Assembly: GCA_009841145.1 (NCBI GenBank)
Contig: VXMJ01000062.1
Location: 1-64,000, forward strand
Source of the DNA: Caldilineaceae bacterium SB0661_bin_34
GTDB lineage: Bacteria > Chloroflexota > Anaerolineae > Caldilineales > Caldilineaceae
Length of the DNA: 64,000 bases
Direction of reading: 5' to 3'
The position numbers were made by a program, and so were the translations under genes. Below are positions 39,078 through 48,374 of the stretch, piece by piece (position 1 is the stretch's first letter; the number at the start of each line of letters is the position of its first letter). The notes below the pieces were generated by a model that saw nothing but the letters and a program-made list of their open reading frames with translations, had not been told where the DNA came from and searched no databases.

Positions 39078-40454
39078 TTAACCTTGGCTGGCCCAGTACT
39101 CGTCCAATAGGCTCTGAATCTTTGCGTTCAGCTCCGGGACTACCTCGAAGGCATCGGCGTCGCCCGCGACCATGCGGTCACGTGCGGGACCGTAGGCTTC
39201 CGCCGTAATGTAACGGTCGTCCACTTCGCCGGCTAGGTGAAGGATGCCCGACTCAAAGGCGTCGATCAGTGGCTGGGGATTTTCAAGGCCCCATTTTTCG
39301 ATCGTGGACGGTTTCCATAGGCGTTCGTTGAAGTCGGGCGTGACCGGTTGGCGTCCGGACTGAGCCACGTACTGCTGTGCTCCTTCCCCGCCTGCGAACT
39401 TGAGGAATTCCCAAGTCTCGTCCGGGTGTTCTGTGCGGGAATTCATGAGCAGCACATGGCCGAACACCATGTGGGCGCGCGTGCCATTGGATGCCTTGGG
39501 CAGTTGTGCAACGCCGAACGGCACATAGTTCTCGGCCATTGCCTCTTCGGTGCAGGACCACTCCCGGCAAGCCATCTTTGGGAAGAACCATGGTCCTTCC
39601 ATCTTCATGGCTACGTTGCCGGAGTCAATCTGATTGTTGCCGCCTTCCATCATGGCAGGAGTGGGGCTGACCCCGAACTCGTTGATGCAGGCATATAACT
39701 GGAAGTTGATGAAGTCCATTATGGCCGGTGTGTCCCAGAGTGCCTCCTTGGGTTCGATCTCCTGGTCCCATTCCTTGTCGCCGTTGAGCCGCATCCAACA
39801 GGCCAGACGTTCATACGATGAGTTGGTCTGGTATCCGAACTGCTGCTGGCCGTCGACTTCCCCGGTCAGGTTGATGGTCAGCTGGACAAAGTCCTCGTAA
39901 GTCCAGTCGTCAGTGGGATAGTCCAAACCCATGTTGTCGAAGGGTTTCTTGGAGTAGAAGATGACCATGGAGTTCATGTTCCATGGTATGCCGTACAGTT
40001 CACCGCGGAAGCGCGTCTGGGTCTCGTACACACTGTCCCAGGCATCCGGGAAGGGCGTGTCATAGGAGTCCCGGGCCTGCAGTTCGTCGAGGGGTTGGTA
40101 GACCCCCTTGGCGGAGAAGCTCTGCCACAGCCATGTCTGGTTGTTGATGATGTCTGCGGCGGTGCCGCCGGCCAGGGCGGCCTGAAGCTTGTCGTAATAC
40201 TGGCCAGGGGCCTGTTCCAGCCGGACTTGAATGTGGGGATTTTCGGCCTGGAAGTCCGCGATGGATCGATCGGCAATGTCCTTGTCTAGCACGTCGCCCC
40301 ATTCGTACCAGGCGATCTCAACCGTCTCCATGGCCGCGCCGGCGTCGCCCGAGGCCGGCGCACCGGCGGGAGCAGCGCAGGCCGACAACGCGCCGAGTCC
40401 CAACGTTGCGGCCGCAGCACGCAAGAAAGACCGTCTGGTCAATTGTATGTTCAT
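39078..40454 (-). CDS. Sugar ABC transporter substrate-binding lipoprotein with a twin-arginine signal
   Basis: 458 residues from ATG 40454, preceded by a GGAG Shine-Dalgarno sequence. The signal has R7-R8 in TRRSFLRAAA (Tat-like) followed by LSAC with Cys26 as the lipobox, so a Tat-exported lipoprotein is likely. The body is of SBP_bac_1 type: PHIQVRLEQAPGQYYDKLQA, MEGPWFFPKM and TWEFLKFAGG fit carbohydrate-binding proteins. It is the first gene of the minus-strand cluster with PhyH and two permeases. Ligand unknown; neighbouring sulfatases hint at a sulfated or otherwise modified sugar. Confidence 0.92.
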   Translation of the reverse strand: MNIQLTRRSFLRAAAATLGLGALSACAAPAGAPASGDAGAAMETVEIAWYEWGDVLDKDIADRSIADFQAENPHIQVRLEQAPGQYYDKLQAALAGGTAADIINNQTWLWQSFSAKGVYQPLDELQARDSYDTPFPDAWDSVYETQTRFRGELYGIPWNMNSMVIFYSKKPFDNMGLDYPTDDWTYEDFVQLTINLTGEVDGQQQFGYQTNSSYERLACWMRLNGDKEWDQEIEPKEALWDTPAIMDFINFQLYACINEFGVSPTPAMMEGGNNQIDSGNVAMKMEGPWFFPKMACREWSCTEEAMAENYVPFGVAQLPKASNGTRAHMVFGHVLLMNSRTEHPDETWEFLKFAGGEGAQQYVAQSGRQPVTPDFNERLWKPSTIEKWGLENPQPLIDAFESGILHLAGEVDDRYITAEAYGPARDRMVAGDADAFEVVPELNAKIQSLLDEYWASQG

Positions 40455-40819
40455 GGATATCTCCTGGAAGGTGATCCTGTCGCCAAGTTGTGCGACCAAC
40501 AAAACGCCAGTGTAACAGGCCCCGCGCACATGCCGCTTCCGGGCCGGTTTTGACCGGTGCTGTCTTCTTCAGAAAGCTTGCAGCATGTTTGCCGCAGTGC
40601 GTTTGGGTCTGGCGCTGCCGTTGAAGAAGCAGTCGGGCAGGGAATCAACAGGTTTACCTTGACACAGGACTTGACCGACAACTGTCGGACCAGAACGGGC
40701 AGAAAGGCATCTCCTTCCTGCACTGTTCTGGGGCCGCGCGACCGGACCCGCAAGTATGATGTTATGCACAGACCGGTGGCAGTGCCGGACGGCATGTTAC
40801 GCAACCACAGCAGGTGGGC
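40455..40819. other. Divergent intergenic region between SBP and sulfatase genes
   Basis: About 365 bp that must carry the promoters of both divergent clusters. A TATGAT at 40755-40760 on the plus strand is the best -10 candidate for the sulfatase gene, without a good -35. A short minus-strand frame inside (about 40569-40769) shows no family. An operator palindrome was not evident by eye. Confidence 0.4.
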
Positions 40820-42184
40820 ATGAACACCAACCCCAACGTCGTTGTGCTTGTTGCCGACGACCATCGCGCCAGTGCTCTTGGATGCACAGGACGCGAACCC
40901 GTAAGGACTCCCAACCTGGATCGGCTGGCAGCCGACGGCCTCCGATGTACCCGTGCCTACACCATGGGGGGACTGACCCCGGCCGTGTGCGTACCCAGCC
41001 GCGCCAGTCTGCTCACTGGGCTGTCCACCTTCGACGCGGTTGTCGGCAAGACCGACAACGACTACCCGGGGCTTCAAACCCTGCGCACGGACAAGCCACT
41101 GCTGCCCGAGCACTTCCGTCAACATGGCTATGCAACCTACGGCATCGGCAAGTGGCACAACGATGCCGCGAGCTTCAACCGGTGTTTTGCCGGTGGCGAC
41201 CGGATTTTCCTGGGAGGGATGTCCGACCACGATGCGGTTCCCGTCCACCGCTACGACGCGACCGCGTCCTATCCGGCCGAGTCCGCGCAAGTGGGTCGGG
41301 AACATTCGACCGATCTCTTTGCGGATGCCGCCATCAATTTTCTTGGGACCCGCTCGGGCGAAGAGCCATTCTTCCTGTATACCGCGTTTACGGCTCCCCA
41401 TGATCCGCGGACGCCACCCAACGGCTGGGAACCGGCTTACGGACAGACCACGGCAACCATGGAACTGCCACCCAACACCTACCCCGAACACCCATTCGAC
41501 ATCGAGGTTGCCGAAATCCGGGACGAATTGCTGGAGGGGACCCCGCGGCCGCCCCACCGCATCAGGGGCCACCTCGCCGACTACTATGACATGATCACCC
41601 ACCTGGACCTGCGGGTCGGCGATATCCTGAATGTGCTTGAAGCAACCGGACTCGCAGACAACACGTTGGTGTTGTACCTAGCGGACCATGGCTTGTCCAT
41701 TGGACAGCACGGACTGATGGGCAAGCAAAACATGTATGAGCACAGCCTGGGCATTCCCTGTGTACTGCGAGGTCCAGCTGTGGCATCGGGGACCACGGTC
41801 CCGGGTTTGGTGACCCATACCGATGTTTTTCCCACCCTTTGCGAGTTGGCCGACCTGCCCGTGCCCGCGGGACTTTCAGGTCACAGGTTGTGGCAGGGCC
41901 GTTCCGGGGCCCTCAACGACCCAGATGCATGCCTCATGGCCGCGTACCGTCACTTGCACCGGTGTGTCATTGCCGACGAGTGGAAACTGGTTCGCTACTA
42001 CCGGCAGCGCAGGCGAGGCATCGTGCCCGGCTATTGCCAGCTGTTCAATCTGATTGAGGATCCGTTCGAGACCCGCAATCTGGCCTACTTTCCGGAATTC
42101 GAGAGACTGGTCCGGGAGATGGCGGAGGTGCTCAATGAGCTCCAAACACGCCACGCAGACCCGTTGCTCGAACTGCTCGCCTAG
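40820..42184 (+). CDS. Sulfatase family protein (formylglycine type), second copy
   Basis: 454 residues from ATG 40820; GTG 40814 in the same frame is an alternative. Core signature CVPSRASLLTG with Cys57 as the residue converted to formylglycine. Metal ligand Asp pair in VVLVADDHRAS, and the later core TLVLYLADHGLSIGQHGLMGK. No signal peptide. It differs greatly from the sulfatase at 33325, so this is not a recent duplicate. It precedes a PfkB kinase gene by about 30 bp and is divergent from the sugar importer, fitting a pathway for a sulfated sugar: uptake, desulfation, phosphorylation. Confidence 0.9.
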   Translation: MNTNPNVVVLVADDHRASALGCTGREPVRTPNLDRLAADGLRCTRAYTMGGLTPAVCVPSRASLLTGLSTFDAVVGKTDNDYPGLQTLRTDKPLLPEHFRQHGYATYGIGKWHNDAASFNRCFAGGDRIFLGGMSDHDAVPVHRYDATASYPAESAQVGREHSTDLFADAAINFLGTRSGEEPFFLYTAFTAPHDPRTPPNGWEPAYGQTTATMELPPNTYPEHPFDIEVAEIRDELLEGTPRPPHRIRGHLADYYDMITHLDLRVGDILNVLEATGLADNTLVLYLADHGLSIGQHGLMGKQNMYEHSLGIPCVLRGPAVASGTTVPGLVTHTDVFPTLCELADLPVPAGLSGHRLWQGRSGALNDPDACLMAAYRHLHRCVIADEWKLVRYYRQRRRGIVPGYCQLFNLIEDPFETRNLAYFPEFERLVREMAEVLNELQTRHADPLLELLA

Positions 42185-42216
42185 CAGGATTCGCCCGAGG
42201 TCTTCAGGAGCAAGTC

Positions 42217-43116
42217 ATGTTGGTTACTGTTGGATCACTGAACATCGACCATGTCTACCAGGTCGAGGAAATCTCCCGACCTGGAGAGACAATCCACATC
42301 CTAGACTATGCGAAGTTCAGTGGCGGCAAGGGTTTGAACCAGTCGGTGGCAGCCGCACGGGCCGGTGCTGAAGTGAAGCATATGGGTTGTATCGGGCAGG
42401 AAGGGCAGTTCCTGTCGGACCTGTTGGCGGAGAGTGGAGTAGACGTGTCAGAGGTACTGGTTCGTGAAAATATTGCCAGTGGACATGCCATCATCCAAGT
42501 CAACCGGACGGGTGAGAACTCGATATTCATCTACGGTGGCGCAAACCAAACGGTCAAGGCTGCACAGCTGGCTGGTGTGTTGGATGGCCAGGCACAATCA
42601 GGATGGGTCCTGTTTCAGAATGAAACCAGCGAGGTTCCCGAGATGATGCGCCTGGCGGCGGAACGCGGCTGGTCGGTGGCGTACAACCCCGCACCCATGG
42701 CCGACGACCTATACGCCAACTTCCCGTTGGACAAGGTGTCCGTCCTGTTCGTAAACCAACTGGAAGGGGAGGAGTTGACTGGATTCAATCAAGCGGAACG
42801 GATTACCGGCCACCTGCTGAACCACTATGCGGACATGACTGTGGTGGTCACCAGGGGAGCGGATGGAGCCTACTGCGGTTCGGCACAAGGCACCATCGCC
42901 GTCGACGGCATTTCCGTTCGTCCGGTCGACACGACAGGTGCCGGTGACACCTTTATCGGCTACTTCATGGCCGGGTTCATGAAATCGGGATCCGCCGCAA
43001 CAGCTCTTGCGCTAGCCAATCGTGCGGCTGCCCTGTGCGTCACGCGTCCCGGAGCCGCCGCCTCCATCCCCTATGCGGCCGAACTTGACAATCCGGAGGC
43101 TCTTCCCTGGGAGTGA
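42217..43116 (+). CDS. PfkB-family sugar kinase (ribokinase-like)
   Basis: 299 residues. The N-terminal substrate-binding motif is FSGGKGLNQSVAAARAGAEV, and the C-terminal catalytic motif is VDTTGAGDTFIGYF, with the conserved Asp of G-A-G-D as the general base. AGGAG lies seven bases upstream of the ATG. Ribokinase-like enzymes phosphorylate sugars or nucleosides with ATP in the cytosol. It follows the sulfatase gene on the same strand and converges on gcvP. Confidence 0.92.
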   Translation: MLVTVGSLNIDHVYQVEEISRPGETIHILDYAKFSGGKGLNQSVAAARAGAEVKHMGCIGQEGQFLSDLLAESGVDVSEVLVRENIASGHAIIQVNRTGENSIFIYGGANQTVKAAQLAGVLDGQAQSGWVLFQNETSEVPEMMRLAAERGWSVAYNPAPMADDLYANFPLDKVSVLFVNQLEGEELTGFNQAERITGHLLNHYADMTVVVTRGADGAYCGSAQGTIAVDGISVRPVDTTGAGDTFIGYFMAGFMKSGSAATALALANRAAALCVTRPGAAASIPYAAELDNPEALPWE

Positions 43117-43132
43117 ATTGCATCCGACTGTG

Positions 43133-45973
43133 TTACCGATATTCGGACAGCGGCGGACAGACGCAGACGAAGTTGCGATCGCCCCAGACATTGTCAATCC
43201 GGCCGACGGATGGCCAGAACTTTGATTCGGCACTCCCCTGTGCAGGGAAGACAGCCTGTCTGCGACTGAATCGATGGGGCCATTCTTCGGTCGCGAGGCT
43301 CTCCGCTGTGAAGGGCGCGTGCCGCAGCAGGCTGTCTTCGACTGCGAAACGGCCTTCCAGCACGTCCTGGATTTCCCCGTGGATCCGGATCATGGCATCA
43401 CAGAACCGGTCCAATTCCCGCAGGCTTTCACTTTCGGTCGGTTCGATCATCATCGTGAAAGGAACCGGCCAGGATACGGTCGGTGCGTGGAACCCGTAGT
43501 CGATGAGGCGTTTGGCAACGTCATCCACCGTGAGGCCTGCCGGTTTCAGCCACTCAAGATCGATGATGCATTCGTGGGCCACACGTCCGTTTTGACCCTT
43601 GAACAATATTGGGTAGTGGCCGCCAAGTCGGTCGGCCACATAGTTGGCTGCCAAGATGGCCGTCTGCGTGGCCTTGGTCAGCCCGACTGTCCCCATCATC
43701 CGGATGTAGGTCCACGAAACCGGCAGGATGGCCCCGCTGCCGCAGTCCGTGGCTGCCACCGCACCCGTGGTTTCCGTAGCCGGTTCACCGACGGGGTCCG
43801 ACGGCAGGAACGGAACCAGATGGTCGGCTGCGCAAACCGGCCCCATGCCCGGTCCTCCCCCGCCATGCGGAATGCAGAACGTCTTGTGTAGGTTCAGGTG
43901 GCAGATGTCGCCGCCGATCGCGGCGGGGGACGACAGGCCAACCATGGCATTCATATTGGCGCCGTCCACATATACCTGGCCGCCACAACCGTGGATCAAC
44001 TCCGTGACGGTTTTGACCGATTCCTCGAATACTCCGTGGGTGGAGGGATAGGTAATCATCAAGGCAGCGATGCGCGGTCCGTGCTCGTCGAGCTTCCGCT
44101 GGAGGTCCTCCAGATCGATGTTCCCATGCTTGTCGCACGCGACCACCACTACATGGAATCCGGCCAGTTGGGCGCTGGCCGGGTTGGTGCCATGGGCCGA
44201 CGCGGGAATCAGGCAAGCTGATCGATGGGATTGACCAATGGAATGGAGATACCATCGAATAGCCAACAGGCCGGCCAGTTCCCCTTGGGACCCTGCATTG
44301 GGCTGCAGGGACACCCCTGCGAAACCGGTGATTTCGGCCAGCCAGGCACGCAACTGTTCCGTCAACGCACGGTATCCCTCCTGGTTGCGGGAAGCATCGA
44401 AGGGGTGCGTCTCGGCGAATTCCGGCCAGGTCACCGCTTCGAGCGAAGCGGCCGGATTCAATTTCATCGTGCACGAGCCCAACGGAATCATGGCGTCGGT
44501 CAAGGACAGATCGCGCTTTTGCAGACGCGCCATGTACCGGGTCAGTTCCGCCTCCGACCGGTACAGGTGGAAGACCGGGTGAGTCAGAAAGTCCGATGTC
44601 CTGCAAAGGTGTGCCGGAACCTCAGGCGCATCCGAGATACTCCGGTACGGTGCCACTCCCAGGGCAGCATGCAACCTGTCGAGCTCGTCCGGCGAGACAC
44701 CCTCGTACATGGATACACCCAGCGCACCGTCGGCATATCTCCGTAGGGAGATTCCTTGCCTCTGAGAGTCTTCCCAGACGGCATCCAGGCATCGGTTGGG
44801 CATATCCAGGATCTTGACCGTATCAAAGATCGGCCCCCGGCATACCCGGGCACCTGCCACTTCCAACTGCCGTCGGAGTGTGCAGGCCTTCCGGTGAATC
44901 TCCGCTGCAATGGAGGCAAGGCCTTCCGGTCCGTGATACACCGCATACATGGAGGCAACGACGGCGGGCAGGACCTGGGCCGTGCAGATGTTGCTGGTGG
45001 CCTTCTCGCGTCGGATGTGCTGTTCACGCGTCTGCAAGGCAAGGCGCAAAGCCTGACGACCGGTGGCATCGCGGGCAACCCCCACCATGCGCCCCGGCAT
45101 CAGCCTCTTGAGTTCGTCCCTTACGGCGATGAAGGCGGCATGCGGACCGCCCAAGCCGGGTCCCATGCCCAGACGCTGGGTGGTGCCGTACGCCACATCA
45201 GCACCCATCTCTCCCGGCGGAGCGTACATGGCCATCGCCAACGGATCGGTGGCCGCCGCCACCTTGGCCCCGACGGCGTGCGCAAGCTCAACGAGTTCCC
45301 GGTAGTTGTGGACCATGCCGTCCGTGTCGGGAGACTGAACCAGTACTCCGAACACATCCGCAGTCGGGTCCATTTCAGACAGCGGTGCCGTGGCGACGCG
45401 GATGTCCAACGGGCGCGCCCTGGTTTCGAGCACCTTGAGGACTTGAGGATGGACCCGGTCCGTGACCAGGAAGATGTCGGCCTGGGACCGTCTGGACCTT
45501 GCGCGCCAACAAACCGTCATGGCCTCCGCGGCAGCCGAAGCTTCGTCCAACAGCGAAGCACCGGCCACCGGAAGACCTGTCAAATCGGCAATCAGGGTCT
45601 GAAAGTTGAGCAGGGCTTCGAGTCGTCCCTGGGCGATTTCGGCTTGGTATGGCGTGTACTGCGTGTACCAGCCGGGATTCTCAAGAATGTTGCGTCGAAT
45701 GACCGAGGGGACAACACACGGGTGGAAACCCTGACCAATGAAGCATGTTGTACGGCGGTTGGCAGCCGCCATGCTACGGAGTTCCTTCAGGGCTTCCGGC
45801 TCGTCGAGGGGTTCGGGCAGCCTCAGCGGTTGGGACAGGTGAATGGATGCGGGAACCGTCTGTTGGACAAGCGCCTCAAGGCTGTCCACCTTGAGCGCTG
45901 CCAGCATCGTCGCCTCGTCCCGAGTGCCGGGTCCCAAGTGGCGACTTAGGAACCTTCCTGTTGTCTGGACCAT
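43133..45973 (-). CDS. gcvP: Glycine dehydrogenase (decarboxylating), glycine cleavage P protein
   Basis: 946 residues from ATG 45973; a longer frame to 46051 adds a non-conserved leader. It is the single-chain form with both P halves, as in many bacteria. The PLP lysine lies in HLNLHKTFCIPHGGGGPG. The N-terminal half begins RFLSRHLGPGTRDEATMLAA and includes LLDEASAAAEAM. It decarboxylates glycine and loads the aminomethyl group on H protein. It is about 18 kb from gcvT-gcvH here and on the opposite strand, so expression may be coordinated from separate promoters. Confidence 0.96.
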   Translation of the reverse strand: MVQTTGRFLSRHLGPGTRDEATMLAALKVDSLEALVQQTVPASIHLSQPLRLPEPLDEPEALKELRSMAAANRRTTCFIGQGFHPCVVPSVIRRNILENPGWYTQYTPYQAEIAQGRLEALLNFQTLIADLTGLPVAGASLLDEASAAAEAMTVCWRARSRRSQADIFLVTDRVHPQVLKVLETRARPLDIRVATAPLSEMDPTADVFGVLVQSPDTDGMVHNYRELVELAHAVGAKVAAATDPLAMAMYAPPGEMGADVAYGTTQRLGMGPGLGGPHAAFIAVRDELKRLMPGRMVGVARDATGRQALRLALQTREQHIRREKATSNICTAQVLPAVVASMYAVYHGPEGLASIAAEIHRKACTLRRQLEVAGARVCRGPIFDTVKILDMPNRCLDAVWEDSQRQGISLRRYADGALGVSMYEGVSPDELDRLHAALGVAPYRSISDAPEVPAHLCRTSDFLTHPVFHLYRSEAELTRYMARLQKRDLSLTDAMIPLGSCTMKLNPAASLEAVTWPEFAETHPFDASRNQEGYRALTEQLRAWLAEITGFAGVSLQPNAGSQGELAGLLAIRWYLHSIGQSHRSACLIPASAHGTNPASAQLAGFHVVVVACDKHGNIDLEDLQRKLDEHGPRIAALMITYPSTHGVFEESVKTVTELIHGCGGQVYVDGANMNAMVGLSSPAAIGGDICHLNLHKTFCIPHGGGGPGMGPVCAADHLVPFLPSDPVGEPATETTGAVAATDCGSGAILPVSWTYIRMMGTVGLTKATQTAILAANYVADRLGGHYPILFKGQNGRVAHECIIDLEWLKPAGLTVDDVAKRLIDYGFHAPTVSWPVPFTMMIEPTESESLRELDRFCDAMIRIHGEIQDVLEGRFAVEDSLLRHAPFTAESLATEEWPHRFSRRQAVFPAQGSAESKFWPSVGRIDNVWGDRNFVCVCPPLSEYR

Positions 45974-46161
45974 CATGCCTCGTTCCCTGATCGACTGCGT
46001 ATGTGGCCGTGCCGGCTGCCGGGTTTCGTTAGGTTTCGCTATTGACGCCAATCAGCCACGATACGGCGGCACCCCATCGGGCTCATTAACCGGCGCGGAA
46101 TCCGGATGGATCCTTCCGATGCAGCTTGCCACGCGCTTCCGGCTTCTGCCAACGTCCCGGT

Positions 46162-47133
46162 TTAGCCTTCGTTGTCACCGGGCGCATCGTCATCCTCTTC
46201 GCCCTCCTCGAAGAGCAGATGTACCCATCGCTCCCAAGGCGCGAGTTCAAACTTCAGACCGAGCGAAGCGAGGGATTCACGGCTGGCATGGAGGTGGGCC
46301 AGACTGAACGTGCGCAACCGGACCCGTCGTTGTTTGCGAGCCAGCTGCGTACAGAAGGCAGTCACGGCCAAGCGTTCCAACGGCGAGCCCCACAGTCCCG
46401 GATCCAGCGCGTACAGGAAGCGGGCTTCCTCGTTGTGGGATGAGAACTGGACGAATCCCTTGGGATCCTCTCCCTCGAGAATCTCGTAGGTGACGGTTCG
46501 CAAGGGCAGCGCATTGTGGATGGGGAGAACGATGGCCGCCTTTCTCTTGTCGCCCTGATAGTCCATTCGGATCCAGTCCTCCATGGCATCGCCGAAGGAA
46601 TGCGCGTTGCGCAGCGCGAGGTGGAGATCCATCTCGCCGCGGGGCTCGTTGTGCACCAGCGGCAAGTCGATCACCATTTGCGCAATCTGGTAGTCGAGAG
46701 GTTCGAAATCGCTCCGTTCCAGTGCCGCGCGCACGTCGTGTTCATGGCGCTCCGTGCCGATGACCAGCGATTCGGTGTCGTCGTTTCGCTCGTAGACGTC
46801 GTCAAGAATATGTTCGACCATCAATCCGAAGACATTCAGACCCTCGGTGCTCCAGTCGAGATCCAGTCCCCAGTCGAAGATGCTCATGGTGTCGGCTGCC
46901 GCCTGCAAACCATAGTATCCGCACAGGTTGCCGTCCTTGAGCACGACCGCGGTTTCCATGTCCTGCTGGAAGATTTTGCGGCCAGCCACATACCGGAACA
47001 GGAGGCGCTTCCACCAAGTGTTGGCAATCTGATCAATGGCGACGCGGTCGCTGGATACGCCCCGCATCCACAAGTCGATGACTTTCCCGTAGTCGGCACC
47101 CGCGGCCGAACGAAACGCATAGGTACTGGTCAT
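46162..47133 (-). CDS. Uncharacterised protein, possibly GNAT-like
   Basis: 323 residues, acidic C-terminus (EEGEEDDDAPGDNEG). No transmembrane segment. The opening YAFRSAAGADYGKVIDLWMRG and the later FQQDMETAVVLKDGNLCGYY have the alternating strand-helix look of the GNAT acetyltransferase fold, and the second half (PKGFVQFSSHNEEARFLYAL) could be a second half-domain. A clear acetyl-CoA loop (R/Q-x-x-G-x-G/A) is not visible, so the assignment is weak. It lies between gcvP and corA on the same strand; 28 bp separate it from its upstream neighbour frame start region. Confidence 0.7.
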   Translation of the reverse strand: MTSTYAFRSAAGADYGKVIDLWMRGVSSDRVAIDQIANTWWKRLLFRYVAGRKIFQQDMETAVVLKDGNLCGYYGLQAAADTMSIFDWGLDLDWSTEGLNVFGLMVEHILDDVYERNDDTESLVIGTERHEHDVRAALERSDFEPLDYQIAQMVIDLPLVHNEPRGEMDLHLALRNAHSFGDAMEDWIRMDYQGDKRKAAIVLPIHNALPLRTVTYEILEGEDPKGFVQFSSHNEEARFLYALDPGLWGSPLERLAVTAFCTQLARKQRRVRLRTFSLAHLHASRESLASLGLKFELAPWERWVHLLFEEGEEDDDAPGDNEG

Positions 47134-47179
47134 GAAGTGGGAGCTCCGAGGGCCAACAGGCTGGTTCCATGGGGCAATG

Positions 47180-48169
47180 CTACAGCCACCGCTTGCGTCT
47201 GAAGAACAAAAGCATGCCGATGGTGAGAATCAAGCAGGCGGAAACCACCGCCACCAAAGCGTACGGCGACTGTGTCCCGGGCAAGTGCGCGAAGTTCATT
47301 CCAAAGAGTCCCGTCACGAATGTCAGCGGAATGAACACGGTCGCGATCATGGTCAGGACCTTCATGACCTCGCTTAGCCGGTAGTTGGAAAGGTTCAGAT
47401 GCGTGGTCATGGTGCCGTTGGCCAGTTCCACGAGGAGGTCCGCCAAGGACTCCTGATGCACGGACTCCTCCAAGGTCACCTGGAAGTAGGCCCGTTCCTG
47501 GGGATTGATGGACGCCCGATGTTCAACCGCCAGCCTGCGAAGGAGATCCGCTTGCGGGCCCAGGATCCGTTGCAGTCGCAGCGCGGTGCCCTTGGCCTGC
47601 AGGATGTCTTCCATGATTTCATGCTCGCTGGCCGCAGACAGATTGCGGGTGAAAATCACATCCCCCAGAGACTCAAGCGATCCGACCAAGTTCTCGATCA
47701 AGCCTCTGGCCTGGCCCACTTGATGGTCGAGGAGTTCGTGAAACAGCCGTACCGTCCCCAGTGCCAGACCGTCGGACCTGTGGTGGGCCGGATCGTGCAT
47801 TTCCGCGAAATGGGACCGGTCATCGTACGTGAACGTCATGAGGAGGTTGTGGCCCAGGACGGCTACGTGCTCGACGGTGGTCAGGCCCGCCGGATCCGTT
47901 CCCAACGCCTCGACGGAATGGAACACGACGACCAGGCAGTTGGGATACTCCGCCAGCCTGGGGGTGCCTTCCTGGTCCTGGACATCCTTGCGTGCCAGTT
48001 CGTGCGCGGGGAGAACCTCCTCCAAGGCGAAGCCCAGTTCCGCATCCGTCGGGTTGTTGAAGTCGAGCCAAGCCCGGTACCGGCCCTGGCGCAGACGCAT
48101 CAGAACCGTTGCGGCATCGACGCCGCACGACACGCGACCTTCGGCGTCAAGCACAACCGTGTCGATCAT
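47180..48169 (-). CDS. corA: CorA-family divalent cation transporter
   Basis: 329 residues from ATG 48169 (the frame extends to 48214). The long cytoplasmic N-terminal funnel region is followed by two C-terminal membrane helices, with the signature G-M-N in GLFGMNFAHLPG between them. The last helix is followed by a basic tail FFRRKRWL. It forms a pentameric Mg2+/Co2+ channel in the cytoplasmic membrane. It is divergent from the RNase D-like gene across about 200 bp. Confidence 0.93.
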   Translation of the reverse strand: MIDTVVLDAEGRVSCGVDAATVLMRLRQGRYRAWLDFNNPTDAELGFALEEVLPAHELARKDVQDQEGTPRLAEYPNCLVVVFHSVEALGTDPAGLTTVEHVAVLGHNLLMTFTYDDRSHFAEMHDPAHHRSDGLALGTVRLFHELLDHQVGQARGLIENLVGSLESLGDVIFTRNLSAASEHEIMEDILQAKGTALRLQRILGPQADLLRRLAVEHRASINPQERAYFQVTLEESVHQESLADLLVELANGTMTTHLNLSNYRLSEVMKVLTMIATVFIPLTFVTGLFGMNFAHLPGTQSPYALVAVVSACLILTIGMLLFFRRKRWL

Positions 48170-48374
48170 CTTGAAGCAACATTGGCAATGATTGTCAGAG
48201 CTGCTGCGAGGCAATTCAAACCTTGCGGTCTAATCGTATCCGGAACAGTGATTTTGGTTTTCAGGACCGATTTCGGAAAGACTCTCGCATTCGACCTACA
48301 CAGACTGCGTCGATCGTCTATACTTGGTGAAAGCATCCCACTGCGTCGCTTCGCCACTTTTCGCTACAGCATTC

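Noticed and set aside
44756-45949. 397-codon plus-strand open frame inside gcvP
   Set aside because: Antisense to a complete, motif-rich gcvP; composition is that of a complementary strand.
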